Below, one piece after another: positions 53,330 through 61,904 of a stretch of DNA of 64,000 nt. The stretch's first letter is position 1. Every line of letters starts with the position of its first letter. Both the position numbers and the translations under genes were made by a program. A model generated the notes under the pieces. The model made no database searches. It was not told the origin of the DNA and worked only from the letters and a program-made list of their open reading frames with translations. This DNA comes from DASUPK01 sp963736305 (lineage in GTDB: Bacteria; Actinomycetota; Thermoleophilia; Solirubrobacterales; 70-9), in NCBI GenBank assembly GCA_963736305.1, contig CAVTOD010000004.1:124001-188000 (forward strand). The letters run 5' to 3'.

Positions 53330-54400
53330 CTAGAAGAGGCTCGCCATTCCCTCGGGCACCGGCAGCCCGAGGTGCTCGTACGCCCTCTCGGTGAGGACGC
53401 GCCCGCGCGGGGTGCGCTTCACCAGCCCCTGCTGGAGGAGATACGGCTCGAAGACGTCCTCGATCGTGTCCGCCTCCTCCCCGATCGCGACCGCCAGCGT
53501 CGAGAGGCCGACGGGGCCGCCGCCGAACTTCGTGGCCATCAGCTGAAGGAGCTGCCGATCGTGCCGGTCGAGGCCGGCTCGGTCCACCTCGAGCATCTCG
53601 AGGGCGTCCGAGGCGAGCTCCGCATCGATCTTGCCCCTGTCCTTGACCTCGGCGAAGTCGCGCACCCGGCGCAGCAGCCGGTTGGCGACGCGAGGCGTGC
53701 CACGTGCCCGCGTCGCGATCTCCTCCGCCCCATCCGCTCCCACCTCGATGCCGAGAATCCCAGCGGAGCGCATCACGATTTGGCGGAGATCGGGGGCGTC
53801 GTAATGCTCCAGCCGATGACAGACCCCGAAGCGGTCGCGGAGCGGCGTCGTCAGCAGACCGGTCCTGGTGGTCGCGCCGATCAGGGTGAACGGCGGCAGG
53901 TCTAGCGTCACCGTGCGAGCCCCAGCGCCCTGCCCGAGGACTACCGGCAGCCGCCGGTCCTCCATCGCCGGATAGAGGGTCTCCTCTACCGCCCTCCCCA
54001 GTCGATGGATCTCGTCGATGAAGAACACGCTCCCCGGCTCGAGCGAGGTCAGGAAGGCGGCGATGTCCGCCTTGCGCTCGAGCGCCGGCCCCGCCGTCTG
54101 CACCATCGGCACGTTCAGCTCCGCCGCAATGATGTACGCGAGGGAGGTCTTGCCGAGGCCGGGGGGCCCGGCGAGCAGGACGTGGTCCAGCGCCTCCTCC
54201 CGTCGCCGCGCCGCCTCGATGAAGATCCCGAGCTGCTCGGTGACCTGGATCTGGTTGACGAAGTCCTCGAGCTTCGGTGGGCGCAGGGAGCGGTCGAAGT
54301 CGTCGTCCGCCCCGACCGGCCGCGCGTCGTGGATGACGACCTCGGTGTCATCGTCATCGATGCCCGGGGTGCGGATCCCCTTGCCGGGCTCGACGTTCAC
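53330..54400 (-). CDS. ruvB: Holliday junction branch migration helicase RuvB
   Basis: RuvB is the AAA+ motor that drives branch migration with RuvA. The 356-residue protein has Walker A GPPGLGKTSLAYI, Walker B VFFIDEIHRLGR, sensor GATTRTGLLTTPLRDRFG, and the C-terminal winged-helix with PYLLQQGLVKRTPRGRV. It overlaps ruvA by 4 bases. The N-terminus is about 15 residues longer than E. coli RuvB before the LRPPKLEDFVNQ motif. Confidence 0.97.
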   Translation of the reverse strand: MNVEPGKGIRTPGIDDDDTEVVIHDARPVGADDDFDRSLRPPKLEDFVNQIQVTEQLGIFIEAARRREEALDHVLLAGPPGLGKTSLAYIIAAELNVPMVQTAGPALERKADIAAFLTSLEPGSVFFIDEIHRLGRAVEETLYPAMEDRRLPVVLGQGAGARTVTLDLPPFTLIGATTRTGLLTTPLRDRFGVCHRLEHYDAPDLRQIVMRSAGILGIEVGADGAEEIATRARGTPRVANRLLRRVRDFAEVKDRGKIDAELASDALEMLEVDRAGLDRHDRQLLQLMATKFGGGPVGLSTLAVAIGEEADTIEDVFEPYLLQQGLVKRTPRGRVLTERAYEHLGLPVPEGMASLF

Positions 54401-54996
54401 GCCGCCTTCGCCCCCGCGGCGCTCCGAAGCGCCGACTGCACGATCTCCTCGGGCGTCTCGCCCCCGGCCGCCGAAAGCAGCTTCTCCGCCTCGGGAGGCG
54501 TGTAGCCAAGATTGAGCAGGCCCTCGCGCGCCAGGGACCGTGGGTCCTCCTCGCCCGGGGCGAGCGCGGCGGGGTCGGCGTCGGTCGCGATCTCACCGGC
54601 GACCTTCTCGCGCAGCTCGACGATGATCCGCTCGGCCGTCCGCTTGCCGACACCGGGGACGGCCTGGAAGCGCTTGGCGTCTCCGGCGGCGATCGCGCGA
54701 AGCAGCTCCCGGACCGAACCCCCCGAGAGCACAGCCATCGCGACCTTCGGCCCGACGCCCCCGACCGAGATCAGGTGAAGGAAGAGGTCGCGCTCCTCCT
54801 CACTGGCGAAGCCGTAGAGGCTGAGGGAATCCTCACGGGCGACCAGGTGGGCGTGGAGGGCGGCGTGCTTCCCACGCGCCGGCACAGCCTTGAGGGTCTC
54901 GGACGAAACGGCCAAGCGATAGCCGACCCCGCTCGCGTCGATGACGACGTAGTCGGGGCGGCGCACCAGAACCTCTCCGCTAACGGAGGCGATCAT
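54397..54996 (-). CDS. ruvA: Holliday junction branch migration complex subunit RuvA
   Basis: RuvA binds the four-way junction and recruits RuvB. The 199-residue protein starts MIASVSGEVLVRRPDYVVIDASGVGY (OB domain), has the helix-hairpin-helix pair with ISVGGVGPKVAMAVLSG and VPGVGKRTAERIIVEL, and a C-terminal domain III ending in EEIVQSALRSA. It lies 33 bases downstream of ruvC and overlaps ruvB by 4 bases. Confidence 0.97.
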   Translation of the reverse strand: MIASVSGEVLVRRPDYVVIDASGVGYRLAVSSETLKAVPARGKHAALHAHLVAREDSLSLYGFASEEERDLFLHLISVGGVGPKVAMAVLSGGSVRELLRAIAAGDAKRFQAVPGVGKRTAERIIVELREKVAGEIATDADPAALAPGEEDPRSLAREGLLNLGYTPPEAEKLLSAAGGETPEEIVQSALRSAAGAKAA

Positions 54997-55029
54997 GCCC
55001 AGTGATTCTGGGCCGCAGCCCGGATGCCT

Positions 55030-55581
55030 TCAGCCCGCGAGCCGCTGGCGCGTCGTCAGCGCCGGCGTCGTGCCGACCCGTGGGCGCGCGAACTGCGAGA
55101 CCGCGTTGCGAGCGCCGGCCGTCCCGGCGTGGCAGATCGCAACCGCGAAGGCGTCCGCCGCATGGTCGGGCGCCGGCGGCTGGGGGAGCCCGAGGAGGCT
55201 CGCAACCATGCGCTGCACCTGCCCCTTGTCGGCCGAGCCGGAGCCGCAGACCGCCTTCTTCACCGCCTGGGGCGTGTAGTCGAAGCACGGGAGCTCCTGC
55301 TTGGCTGCCGCGAGCATGGCGACGCCGCGGGCCTCCCCGACGCTCAGCGCGGACGCGACGTTCTTGCCGAAGAAGAGATTTTCGAGCGCCATCGCCTTGG
55401 GCTCGTGCCAGCGGATCAACTCGCCCAGCGAGTCATGGAGGCGGGTCAGCCGCTGCTCGGCTGAAAGATCGGAAGGAGTCTCGATCACGCCGCCATCCAG
55501 AGCGACCATCCGCTCGCCGGACGTGCGAACCACGCCGAATCCGGTGTTGGCCGTACCCGGATCGATACCGATCACGATCAC
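55030..55581 (-). CDS. ruvC: Crossover junction endodeoxyribonuclease RuvC
   Basis: RuvC resolves Holliday junctions. The 183-residue protein has the RNase H-like catalytic acids: D in IGIDPGTANTGFG (D7), E in MALENLFFGKN, and the C-terminal DHAADAFAVAICH pair. The region AAAKQELPCFDYTPQAVKKAVCGSG provides the family's conserved substrate-binding part. In most relatives yebC lies directly upstream; here two exported-protein genes and a terminator separate them. Confidence 0.96.
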   Translation of the reverse strand: MIVIGIDPGTANTGFGVVRTSGERMVALDGGVIETPSDLSAEQRLTRLHDSLGELIRWHEPKAMALENLFFGKNVASALSVGEARGVAMLAAAKQELPCFDYTPQAVKKAVCGSGSADKGQVQRMVASLLGLPQPPAPDHAADAFAVAICHAGTAGARNAVSQFARPRVGTTPALTTRQRLAG

Positions 55582-55620
55582 GCCTCTTCATTCTCACTCG
55601 CCCCCCGGATGTCCTTTAAC

Positions 55621-55650
55621 GGAAAGGGCCGCCCGGAGGCGGCCCTTTCC
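55621..55650 (-). terminator. Strong bidirectional hairpin terminator between P-domain gene and ruvC
   Basis: GGAAAGGGCCGCC and GGCGGCCCTTTCC form a perfect 13-base stem with a 4-base loop, 19 bases beyond the stop of the exported-protein gene at 55670 and upstream of ruvC. Transcripts from the left and from the right would both meet it; a short TT run follows. It separates the exported-protein genes from ruvCAB. Confidence 0.75.
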
Positions 55651-55669
55651 TGCGTCAATTCAATAGGCG

Positions 55670-56317
55670 TTACTGCGGCTTCGTGATCAATCCGCCGGTG
55701 ACCTTGGCCGAGCTGAGGGTCACAGGGTCGGCACCGCCGTTGAACACCTTCAGGAACCACGTACCCACGACACCGCTCCCGCTGAAGTTCAGGAGCCCCT
55801 CGTTGCCGACCGTCCCGATGTAGGGCGGCCCGAGGGTGTTGTCGGGGTCCGGGCACGGAGGCGGAGGCGCCGGAGTGTCCGGGACGCACACGCCGGCTGC
55901 CGAATTCGGCGTCTCCGTCATCGGCCCGCTGCTGGTTTCGTTGTTGCCTCCGCCGATGTTGTTCGGGATCGGGTTGACGAGACCAGCCGTCCGGCCGGTG
56001 GGACCGATCAGCTGCACGGCGACGCTGTCCGCGAAGCCCGCCGATCCAGCGAGGGCGGTGGTGACGGTCACACCGTTCAGCGAGACCACCTTCCCCTTGC
56101 CGACCTTCTTCCCGAGCGTGCCGATCGGGATCTTCGCCACCGCCGTACCGGGCCCCGGGGCGCCCGGGACGACCGTCGGCGTGGTGTTCGTGATCGTGAA
56201 CGACCGCTTGCTCTTCTTCTTCGCGTCCGCGACTCCGCCGGACACGAGTCCCACCGTCACCGTGAGCACGAGAGCAAGCATGCCCAAGAGCGTGAGTCGG
56301 GTTCCCTTGCGCTTCAT
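55670..56317 (-). CDS. Exported protein with P-domain-like beta-sandwich, paralogue 1
   Basis: The ATG at 56317 gives 215 residues with a signal peptide (LTLLGMLALVLTVTVGLVSGGVADA) and a Lys-rich start of the mature chain. The body ends in a VGTWFLKVFNGGADPVTLSSAKV pattern, like the proprotein-convertase P-domain (GTWxLxVxD), and carries a GPTGRTAGLVNPIP stretch comparable with the S-P-S-G loop. A Pro-rich PAPPPPCPDPDN segment with two cysteines interrupts it. It is followed by a terminator and is a clear paralogue of the next gene. Confidence 0.82.
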   Translation of the reverse strand: MKRKGTRLTLLGMLALVLTVTVGLVSGGVADAKKKSKRSFTITNTTPTVVPGAPGPGTAVAKIPIGTLGKKVGKGKVVSLNGVTVTTALAGSAGFADSVAVQLIGPTGRTAGLVNPIPNNIGGGNNETSSGPMTETPNSAAGVCVPDTPAPPPPCPDPDNTLGPPYIGTVGNEGLLNFSGSGVVGTWFLKVFNGGADPVTLSSAKVTGGLITKPQ

Positions 56318-56433
56318 TCGAGAAATACCTCCCCGTCGCAAATCCAGGGCCCATCCGCGCATGCCACTGTCCGCGAACCGCCTGGGTTACCCCGATATAC
56401 CCGCTAATGCGGGAAATTGCAAGAAAGCCATAA

Positions 56434-56463
56434 GAAAAGGCCGCCAGAAGGGCTTTCTCGGCC
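56434..56463 (-). terminator. Terminator after P-domain paralogue 2
   Basis: GGCCG (56459-56463) pairs with CGGCC (56439-56443), followed on the minus strand by TTTTCTTA, just after the stop of the gene at 56468. The loop contains an additional AAGGGC/GCCCTT alternative pairing. Confidence 0.6.
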
Positions 56464-56467
56464 CTTG

Positions 56468-57127
56468 CTACTTGGTCACAGTGGCGAGGTCCATATGGAT
56501 ACTCGCCATGTTGAGGACGTGGGTCGAGCTCGTGCTGAAGTTGATCACCTTCAGCAACCACGTTCCTCTTGCCTGGACCCCGCTGAAGAAGGCCAGATCG
56601 AGATTCCTGGCGGTTCCGGCCCACGGGGGAGGCAGGATGTTGTCGGGATCGCCGGCCGGGCATCCCGGCGGGGGCGGCGCCGGATTCGGGGCGCAGTAGC
56701 CGGTCGATGAGTTCGCCGTCTGCGTCAGCGGCCCGACGACCGTCTCAGACCCGGACCCGGCGAAAAGCGCGGGGTTGTCGAGGAACACCGTGCGCCCGTT
56801 GGGCGCGATCACCTTCAGGTCCAGGTCATCGAGTGACCCGGCCGGATCGCTGACTTGGAACGTCGCCGTCAGCGAGTTCGAGCTGACCACCTTCCCCTTG
56901 GCCTTCTTGCCGACGGTGAACGGCAAGGTTGCCACCCCAGAGATCCCAGTGACAGCATCGCCGGCCGGAATCGCCGTCGGAGTCGTCTGGCTGAGAGTGA
57001 CGGAGTTGCCGCCCTTCTTCTTCTTCTTCTTCTTCGCGTCCGCCGTCCCGGCGACCAGTGCGAAGGCAACGCACATCGCCAGCGCCAGCACCCCGAAGAG
57101 AGCGAAACGGGATCGTCTTGAGTTCAC
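56468..57127 (-). CDS. Exported protein with P-domain-like beta-sandwich, paralogue 2
   Basis: A 219-residue protein with a signal peptide (FALFGVLALAMCVAFALVAGTADA), then seven lysines in a row. It shares with the neighbouring paralogue the opening SVTLSQTTPTAIP, the VGKKAKGKVVSSN segment, the DLDLKVIAPNGRTVFL strand-turn of a P-domain, a proline-rich PAPPPPGCPAGDPDN loop with two cysteines, and RGTWLLKVINFS near the C-terminus. Tandem duplication is likely. Both are probably secreted and attached outside the cell; the target is unknown. Confidence 0.82.
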   Translation of the reverse strand: MNSRRSRFALFGVLALAMCVAFALVAGTADAKKKKKKKGGNSVTLSQTTPTAIPAGDAVTGISGVATLPFTVGKKAKGKVVSSNSLTATFQVSDPAGSLDDLDLKVIAPNGRTVFLDNPALFAGSGSETVVGPLTQTANSSTGYCAPNPAPPPPGCPAGDPDNILPPPWAGTARNLDLAFFSGVQARGTWLLKVINFSTSSTHVLNMASIHMDLATVTK

Positions 57128-57226
57128 GCAGTACCTCCCTGCGACGAGAGAATCCGGGTCCCCCGTTCGATTTCAGACGGCCCGGCTGCCGGGACTCTAT
57201 GCGGAGAAGATCGCCCGGTGCAAGCG

Positions 57227-57982
57227 TCAGCCCGCCGCAGCGGCCTTCTCCAGGATCTCCTCCGACACGTCGAAGTTCGCGTGCACGGAGTCCACGTCGT
57301 CCTGTTCCTCCAGCGCGTCCATCAGGCGCAGCAGCGCGGGCGCATCGCTCTCCCCGACCTCCACGGTGCTCTTCGGCTCCATCGAGAGCTGCGCAGACTG
57401 GACGTCGACGCCCGCGGCCTCCAGCGCCGAGCGGACCGCGGCCAGATCCGATGCCCCCGTGGTGACCTTGAGGAGGTCGCCGTCGTCCGAGACGTCCTCG
57501 GCCCCCGCGTCAATCGCTGACATCAGGTCGTCCTCGCCATAGCGCTCGCCATCGACCAGGATCACCCCGCGCTTCTCGAACTGCCAGGCGACCGATCCGG
57601 GCTCGCCGAGGCTGCCGCCGTGGCTCTCGAATGCATGTCGCACCTCCGAGCCGGTGCGGTTGCGGTTGTCGGTCAGGGCATCGACGAGGATCGCGGCGCC
57701 CCCCGGGCCGTAGCCCTCGTAGACGACGGTCTCGATCGCGGCCGCGTCATCGCCCTCACCGGTGCCGCGGTCGATCGCACGCTGGATGTTGTCCTTCGGC
57801 ATCGAGGCGTCGCGGGCCTTCTGGACGGCGAGGCCGAGTGCCGGGTTCGCGTCGAGATTGCCGCCCCCGCCGCGGGCGGCGACGGTGATCGCTCGTGCCA
57901 GCTTGGTGAAGAGCTTGCCGCGCTTCGCGTCGGCCGCACCCTTCTTGTGCTTGATCGATGACCACTTGGAGTGACCGGACAT
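57227..57982 (-). CDS. yebC: YebC/PmpR family DNA-binding/translation factor
   Basis: YebC-family proteins have been described as transcriptional regulators and more recently as ribosome-associated factors for proline stretches. The 251-residue protein begins with the invariant MSGHSKWSSIKHKKGAADAKRGK and includes RAIDRGTGEGD, YEGYGPGGAAILVDALTDNRNRTGSEVRH and the FDVSEEIL end. It lies upstream of the two exported-protein genes and ruvC, its usual neighbour. Confidence 0.96.
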   Translation of the reverse strand: MSGHSKWSSIKHKKGAADAKRGKLFTKLARAITVAARGGGGNLDANPALGLAVQKARDASMPKDNIQRAIDRGTGEGDDAAAIETVVYEGYGPGGAAILVDALTDNRNRTGSEVRHAFESHGGSLGEPGSVAWQFEKRGVILVDGERYGEDDLMSAIDAGAEDVSDDGDLLKVTTGASDLAAVRSALEAAGVDVQSAQLSMEPKSTVEVGESDAPALLRLMDALEEQDDVDSVHANFDVSEEILEKAAAAG

Positions 57983-58012
57983 GCCCTCGATTCTAGGAGT
58001 GCGGGGCCCGCC

Positions 58013-58987
58013 TCACTTCTTCTTCTTCTTTTTGCACTTCTTCTTCTTGGCCTCAGCCGCCCGATGCTTCTTCTTGGCCTTCTTGCACTTGCTCGCCGTG
58101 TAGGTGAAGGTGACCGACGGGACGCCCGAGGTGTCGAGACCGGAAAGCGTCGAGCTCGTTTCCGCGAAGAACGCGTTGGAGCCGCCACCGCCGCCGGCGC
58201 CTCCGGCCATGCCATTGTTGCCCGCGGCGCCGCCACCCCCGCCGAAGGCGCCGCCCCCGCCGCCGCCTCCATTGCCCCCACCGCCAGGCGCGTTCGTGCC
58301 TCCGGCGCCGCCGGTCGCAAGGTTTCCATCCGTCCCGTTGAGCATGCCGGTGAGACCGGTGCCGGCGCTCCCGGCTTCAGTCGCGGTCGCCCCCTGACCC
58401 CCGTGCGCGCTGTTGTCGTTCCCGGACGCTCCGGCGGCGCCCGCTGCACCGCCTGGCCCGCCGTCGGCGCTGGTGAAGCCGTTGTCGCTCGCTCCGCCGC
58501 CCCCAGCTCCCCCCGCAACGAGGAGGCGGGAGGACAGGCTCGTCAGGTCGAGCGAGCCCGAGATGGTGCGAACGTCAGAGGCACCGCCACCTCCGCCGCC
58601 GCCCGTCCCGAACTGGCCCCCGTTCCCAGCGGGCGCACCGCCGTTGAACCCTCCAGCGCCCGGGTTCCTGGCAGCGCCGACGGCGCCATCGCCCCCGCGA
58701 CCTCCGACCTCGACGTAGAGCACCTGGCCCGGGGTCACCGCGAGGTCCGCAATCGCCAGCCCGCCGAGGCCGCCCGTATTGGTCGAGAAACCTCCTCGCC
58801 CGCCGGGGGCGCCGATCGCGGTCGCCCGCACGCTCGTGACGCCAACCGGCACCTGGAAAACCTGTTCGGCGCCGGTGAACCCGAAGGTGGTCGTCGTCGC
58901 TTGGGCCACGCCGGTGCCGCCGGCGACGCAAGCGAGGCAGGCGCCGCCGGTCAGCACCGCAACCCGAAGCTTTCTCCCACCGAGCAT
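58013..58987 (-). CDS. Glycine-rich exported protein with lysine-rich C-terminus
   Basis: The 324-residue protein has a signal peptide (about 1-30) and a mature start FGFTGAEQVFQVPVGVTSVRATAIGAPGGRGG, characteristic of bacterial glycine-rich surface proteins. Glycine-dense runs (GGGGNGGGGGGGAFGGGGG type) fill residues 95-285. The C-terminus is a Lys/Cys-rich tail (KCKKAKKKHRAAEAKKKKCKKKKKK, over half Lys). Low complexity makes family transfer unreliable; cell-surface location and adhesion are guesses from composition. Confidence 0.8.
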   Translation of the reverse strand: MLGGRKLRVAVLTGGACLACVAGGTGVAQATTTTFGFTGAEQVFQVPVGVTSVRATAIGAPGGRGGFSTNTGGLGGLAIADLAVTPGQVLYVEVGGRGGDGAVGAARNPGAGGFNGGAPAGNGGQFGTGGGGGGGASDVRTISGSLDLTSLSSRLLVAGGAGGGGASDNGFTSADGGPGGAAGAAGASGNDNSAHGGQGATATEAGSAGTGLTGMLNGTDGNLATGGAGGTNAPGGGGNGGGGGGGAFGGGGGAAGNNGMAGGAGGGGGSNAFFAETSSTLSGLDTSGVPSVTFTYTASKCKKAKKKHRAAEAKKKKCKKKKKK

Positions 58988-59023
58988 CGAGCCCGGAGTC
59001 TATGCGCGTATCGGCGCGCTGGG

Positions 59024-59293
59024 CTACCTGGGATTCGTGGCGGTCACCGTCAGCTTGAAGCAGTCGAGCGTGCCCGTGCCGTGCATGTTGTTTGTCGTCC
59101 ATCACCAGCAGGGACCAAAGGACGTTGGTCGCCTTCTTGTCGCCGAGCCCATTGACCAGGCCGAGGCTCTCCTGCGGCGCGAAGAAACCGACGAACGAGG
59201 TCATGCGAGAGGTTGATGACCCCCCCGGGGTGTCGCGAGATAGATCTCCAGGTCGCTTGCGAACGGGTGCGAGATGCGGACCCCCACGTTCAC
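59024..59293 (-). pseudogene. Remnant of a third P-domain-like gene, multiple frameshifts
   Basis: In the gap between the glycine-rich gene and the aminopeptidase, minus-strand coding sense continues in three frames: VNVGVRISHPFASDLEIYLATP from a GTG at 59293, then FVGFFAPQESLG to LWSLLVMDD, then GTGTLDCFKLTVTATNPR and a stop at 59024. The DLEIYLATP and GTLDCFKLTV pieces match the strand patterns of P-domains. The frames change near a G7 run (about 59222-59228) and near 59100. No signal peptide is present, so the 5' end is also missing or lies in the deleted part. Confidence 0.7.
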
Positions 59294-59309
59294 GTCACAC
59301 CTCCGGGAT

Positions 59310-60413
59310 CTAGACGACGAAGCTGCCGTCGCGCTGCAGTGCCTCGCCGTCGACCTCGATGCCGCCGCCCTTGCGCAGGTCGCAGATCATGTCCCAGTGG
59401 ATCGCCGACTCGTTGACGCCGCCGGTCTCGGGATATGAGCGGCCGACCGCGAGGTGGACGGTCCCGCCGATCTTCTCGTCGAGCAGGATCTCGCCAGTGC
59501 CTCCGGTGATGCCGTAGTTGGTCCCGATCCCGAGCTCGCCGAGCCGGCGAGCGCCGTCGTCGGTGTCGAGCATCTCGATCAAGAAGTCCTCTCCCTTCTC
59601 GGCGCTCGCGTCCACGACCTTCCCGCCCTCGAACCGGAAGCGCACGCCGGCCACGTCTCGGCCCGCGTAGCTGGCCGGCAGATGGAACTTGATCTCACCC
59701 TCGGCGGAGTCCTCCACGGGGCCGGTGAAGAACTCGCCGTCGGGCATATTGTGCTTGCCGTCCGCGGCGATGAACGTTCGGCCCTCGATGCCGAGCCGCA
59801 GGTCGGTGCCGTCACCGGTGACGTGGACCTCGGAGCGGCCCTGGATCCAGTCCGCCAGCCGCTTGGTCTCCTCGGAGGTCCGCGTCCATGCTCCGACCGG
59901 GTCGTCGTCGGTCGCCAGGCAGGCCCCGTAGTAGAAGTCCTCGTAGGCGCTCAGGCCCATCCCGGCCTCGGACGCGTAGGCGTGGGTCGGAAAGAGCGTC
60001 AGCGCCCAGCGGTAGGTGCCCTCGGCGCTCCGCTCCATGGCCCTCTTCATCAGTCCCTGGGTCGCGGCCTGGCGCATCGCCTGCCGCTCGGGCGGGACCT
60101 GGGAGAGCGCGCGCGTGTTCTGGCTCGCCATCACGGCGATGCGGACGTCCGCGTTCTCGACGGCCCACTCCGCCACGGGCGAGACCCACTGCAGCTGCTT
60201 GTCGGAGGCATGCTCGAAGTAAGAGGCGGACTGACCCTCCATCGCCATCTGGACGATGGGATTGCCGCCCGCCCGAAGGACTTCCTCGTAGACCGCCTGG
60301 AGCAGCGGCTCCGCTGCTGACTCGCCCTCGATCGTGCAGACGTCGCCGTCGGCCACCTTGGTTGAGTGGCGGACGAGGATCTGCGCGAGGGCGGTGACGC
60401 GGGGATCTCTCAT
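59310..60413 (-). CDS. M29 family metal-dependent aminopeptidase
   Basis: The 367-residue protein belongs to the thermophilic aminopeptidase T/AmpS group. The ATG at 60413 starts MRDPRVTALAQILVRHSTKV. Family signatures are the metal-site end block VHLAVGRSYPETGGVNESAIHWDMICDLR and the FRFEGGKVVDASAEKGEDFL and LGELGIGTNYG segments. It is cytosolic. It lies 10 bases downstream of pdxT, so it may share the vitamin B6 transcript. Confidence 0.92.
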   Translation of the reverse strand: MRDPRVTALAQILVRHSTKVADGDVCTIEGESAAEPLLQAVYEEVLRAGGNPIVQMAMEGQSASYFEHASDKQLQWVSPVAEWAVENADVRIAVMASQNTRALSQVPPERQAMRQAATQGLMKRAMERSAEGTYRWALTLFPTHAYASEAGMGLSAYEDFYYGACLATDDDPVGAWTRTSEETKRLADWIQGRSEVHVTGDGTDLRLGIEGRTFIAADGKHNMPDGEFFTGPVEDSAEGEIKFHLPASYAGRDVAGVRFRFEGGKVVDASAEKGEDFLIEMLDTDDGARRLGELGIGTNYGITGGTGEILLDEKIGGTVHLAVGRSYPETGGVNESAIHWDMICDLRKGGGIEVDGEALQRDGSFVV

Positions 60414-60423
60414 GCTCTGAAAC

Positions 60424-61014
60424 CTAGCGAGCAGCCCGATCGGCGGATCTCGCCGCGGTGCACATCGCCATGAAAGCCGCGTGCAGGCGGCTGTCATCGG
60501 TGAGCTCCGCGTGGAAGGCGACCGCGAGGACCAGGCCGTCCCTCACAGCGACGGGGTGACCGTCGATCTCCGCCAGGACCTCGACACCGGCACCATGCTC
60601 CTCGACCCACGGCGCCCTGATGAAGACCGCTCGCAGCGCCTCCTCGCCGAGACCCGCCACTCGTAGGTCCTCCTCGAAGCTCTGCAGCTGCCGGCCGAAA
60701 GCGTTGCGCTGGCAGACGTAGTCCGCGAGACCGAGGTGATCGCGGTCGCAGACGATCATCCCGGCGCAGCTGCCCAAGATCGGGCCACCGCCCTGATGGA
60801 ACGACGGGATCGCCTCGTCGAGCCCCTCCCGCTCCATGCCCATGGAGATGGTGGTGGACTCGCCGCCCGGGATCACCAGGCCATCGAGGCCGACGAGCCC
60901 GTCGGGTGTTCGCACCTCGGAGGCCTCCGCCCCGAGGGAATCCAGCATTCGGCAATGGGCCTCGAAGTCGCCCTGCAGCGCAAGGACGCCGACCCGAAGA
61001 GCGGCGTTAGTCAC
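60424..61014 (-). CDS. pdxT: Pyridoxal 5'-phosphate synthase glutaminase subunit
   Basis: PdxT provides ammonia to PdxS for PLP synthesis. The 196-residue class I glutaminase-type protein has VGVLALQGDFEAH, the oxyanion IPGGESTTI, the nucleophile Cys in ILGSCAGMIV, and the C-terminal AFHAELTDD with the His-Glu pair. It starts with GTG overlapping the pdxS stop by 4 bases. Confidence 0.96.
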   Translation of the reverse strand: MTNAALRVGVLALQGDFEAHCRMLDSLGAEASEVRTPDGLVGLDGLVIPGGESTTISMGMEREGLDEAIPSFHQGGGPILGSCAGMIVCDRDHLGLADYVCQRNAFGRQLQSFEEDLRVAGLGEEALRAVFIRAPWVEEHGAGVEVLAEIDGHPVAVRDGLVLAVAFHAELTDDSRLHAAFMAMCTAARSADRAAR

Positions 61015-61898
61015 GCACCGCGGCCCTGCAGCAGGCCGCCGTCGGCCGCCAGGGCTTCGATCTCGAGGCCGGGCATGGCGTCGCCGAGCTCCATGGACGC
61101 CTGCGCGACCCGCGCGGGGTCCTCGAAATGCGTAGTGGCCTCGACGATGGCGCGCGCGCGGCGGGCTGGATCCTCGCTCTTGAAGATTCCTGATCCGACG
61201 AAGTTGCCCTCGGCGCCCAGCTGCATCATCAGCGCTGCGTCCGCCGGGGTGGCGATACCGCCGGCGCAGAAGAGCGGGACTGGGAGCCAGCCGCGATCGG
61301 CGACGTCCTGGACGACGTCCAGCGGAGCCTGGTGCTCCTTGGCGGCGCCGGCGAGCTGCTCGGGCCGAAGCGAGGAAAGGTGCTTGATGCCGTCGGTGAT
61401 CTCGCGCATGTGGCGAACGGCTTCGACGATGTTGCCGGTGCCGGCCTCACCCTTCGAGCGGATCATCGCGGCGCCCTCGCCGAGCCGCCGGAGCGCCTCG
61501 CCGAGGTTGGTCGCGCCGCAGACGAACGGGACCTCGAAGGCGAACTTGTCGATGTGGTTCGACTCGTCCGCCGGGGTGAGCACCTCGGACTCGTCGACGT
61601 AGTCGACCTCGAGGGACTGGAGGACCTGCGCCTCGGCGAAGTGGCCGATGCGGGCCTTGGCCATCACCGGGATCGTCACGGCCTCCTGGATCTCCTTGAT
61701 CACGGCCGGGTTCGACATCCGCGCGACGCCGCCCTGTGCCCGGATGTCGGCCGGGACCCGCTCGAGGGCCATCACCGCGCAGGCGCCGGCGTCCTCGGCG
61801 ATCTTCGCCTGATCGGCGTTGGTGACGTCCATGATCACCCCGCCCTTCAGCATCTCGGCGAGGCCAGTCTTTACTCGGAATGTCGCCCGCTCGGCCAC
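61011..61898 (-). CDS. pdxS: Pyridoxal 5'-phosphate synthase lyase subunit
   Basis: PdxS joins ribose 5-phosphate, glyceraldehyde 3-phosphate and ammonia to PLP. The 295-residue barrel protein has LAEMLKGGVIMDVTNADQAKIAEDAGA (Lys and Asp of the first site), ALERVPADIRAQGGVARM, MAKARIGHFAEAQ and the VNFAAGG-like CAGGIATPADAALMM phosphate-binding block. The GTG at 61898 follows a -10 box by 6 bases, suggesting a leaderless mRNA. Confidence 0.97.
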   Translation of the reverse strand: MAERATFRVKTGLAEMLKGGVIMDVTNADQAKIAEDAGACAVMALERVPADIRAQGGVARMSNPAVIKEIQEAVTIPVMAKARIGHFAEAQVLQSLEVDYVDESEVLTPADESNHIDKFAFEVPFVCGATNLGEALRRLGEGAAMIRSKGEAGTGNIVEAVRHMREITDGIKHLSSLRPEQLAGAAKEHQAPLDVVQDVADRGWLPVPLFCAGGIATPADAALMMQLGAEGNFVGSGIFKSEDPARRARAIVEATTHFEDPARVAQASMELGDAMPGLEIEALAADGGLLQGRGA

Positions 61899-61904
61899 GG
61901 CCCC

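Noticed and set aside
58188..58640. Glycine-codon repeats considered as a CRISPR or tandem-repeat array
   Set aside because: Irregular unit length and no conserved repeat-spacer order; they are explained by the glycine-rich protein.
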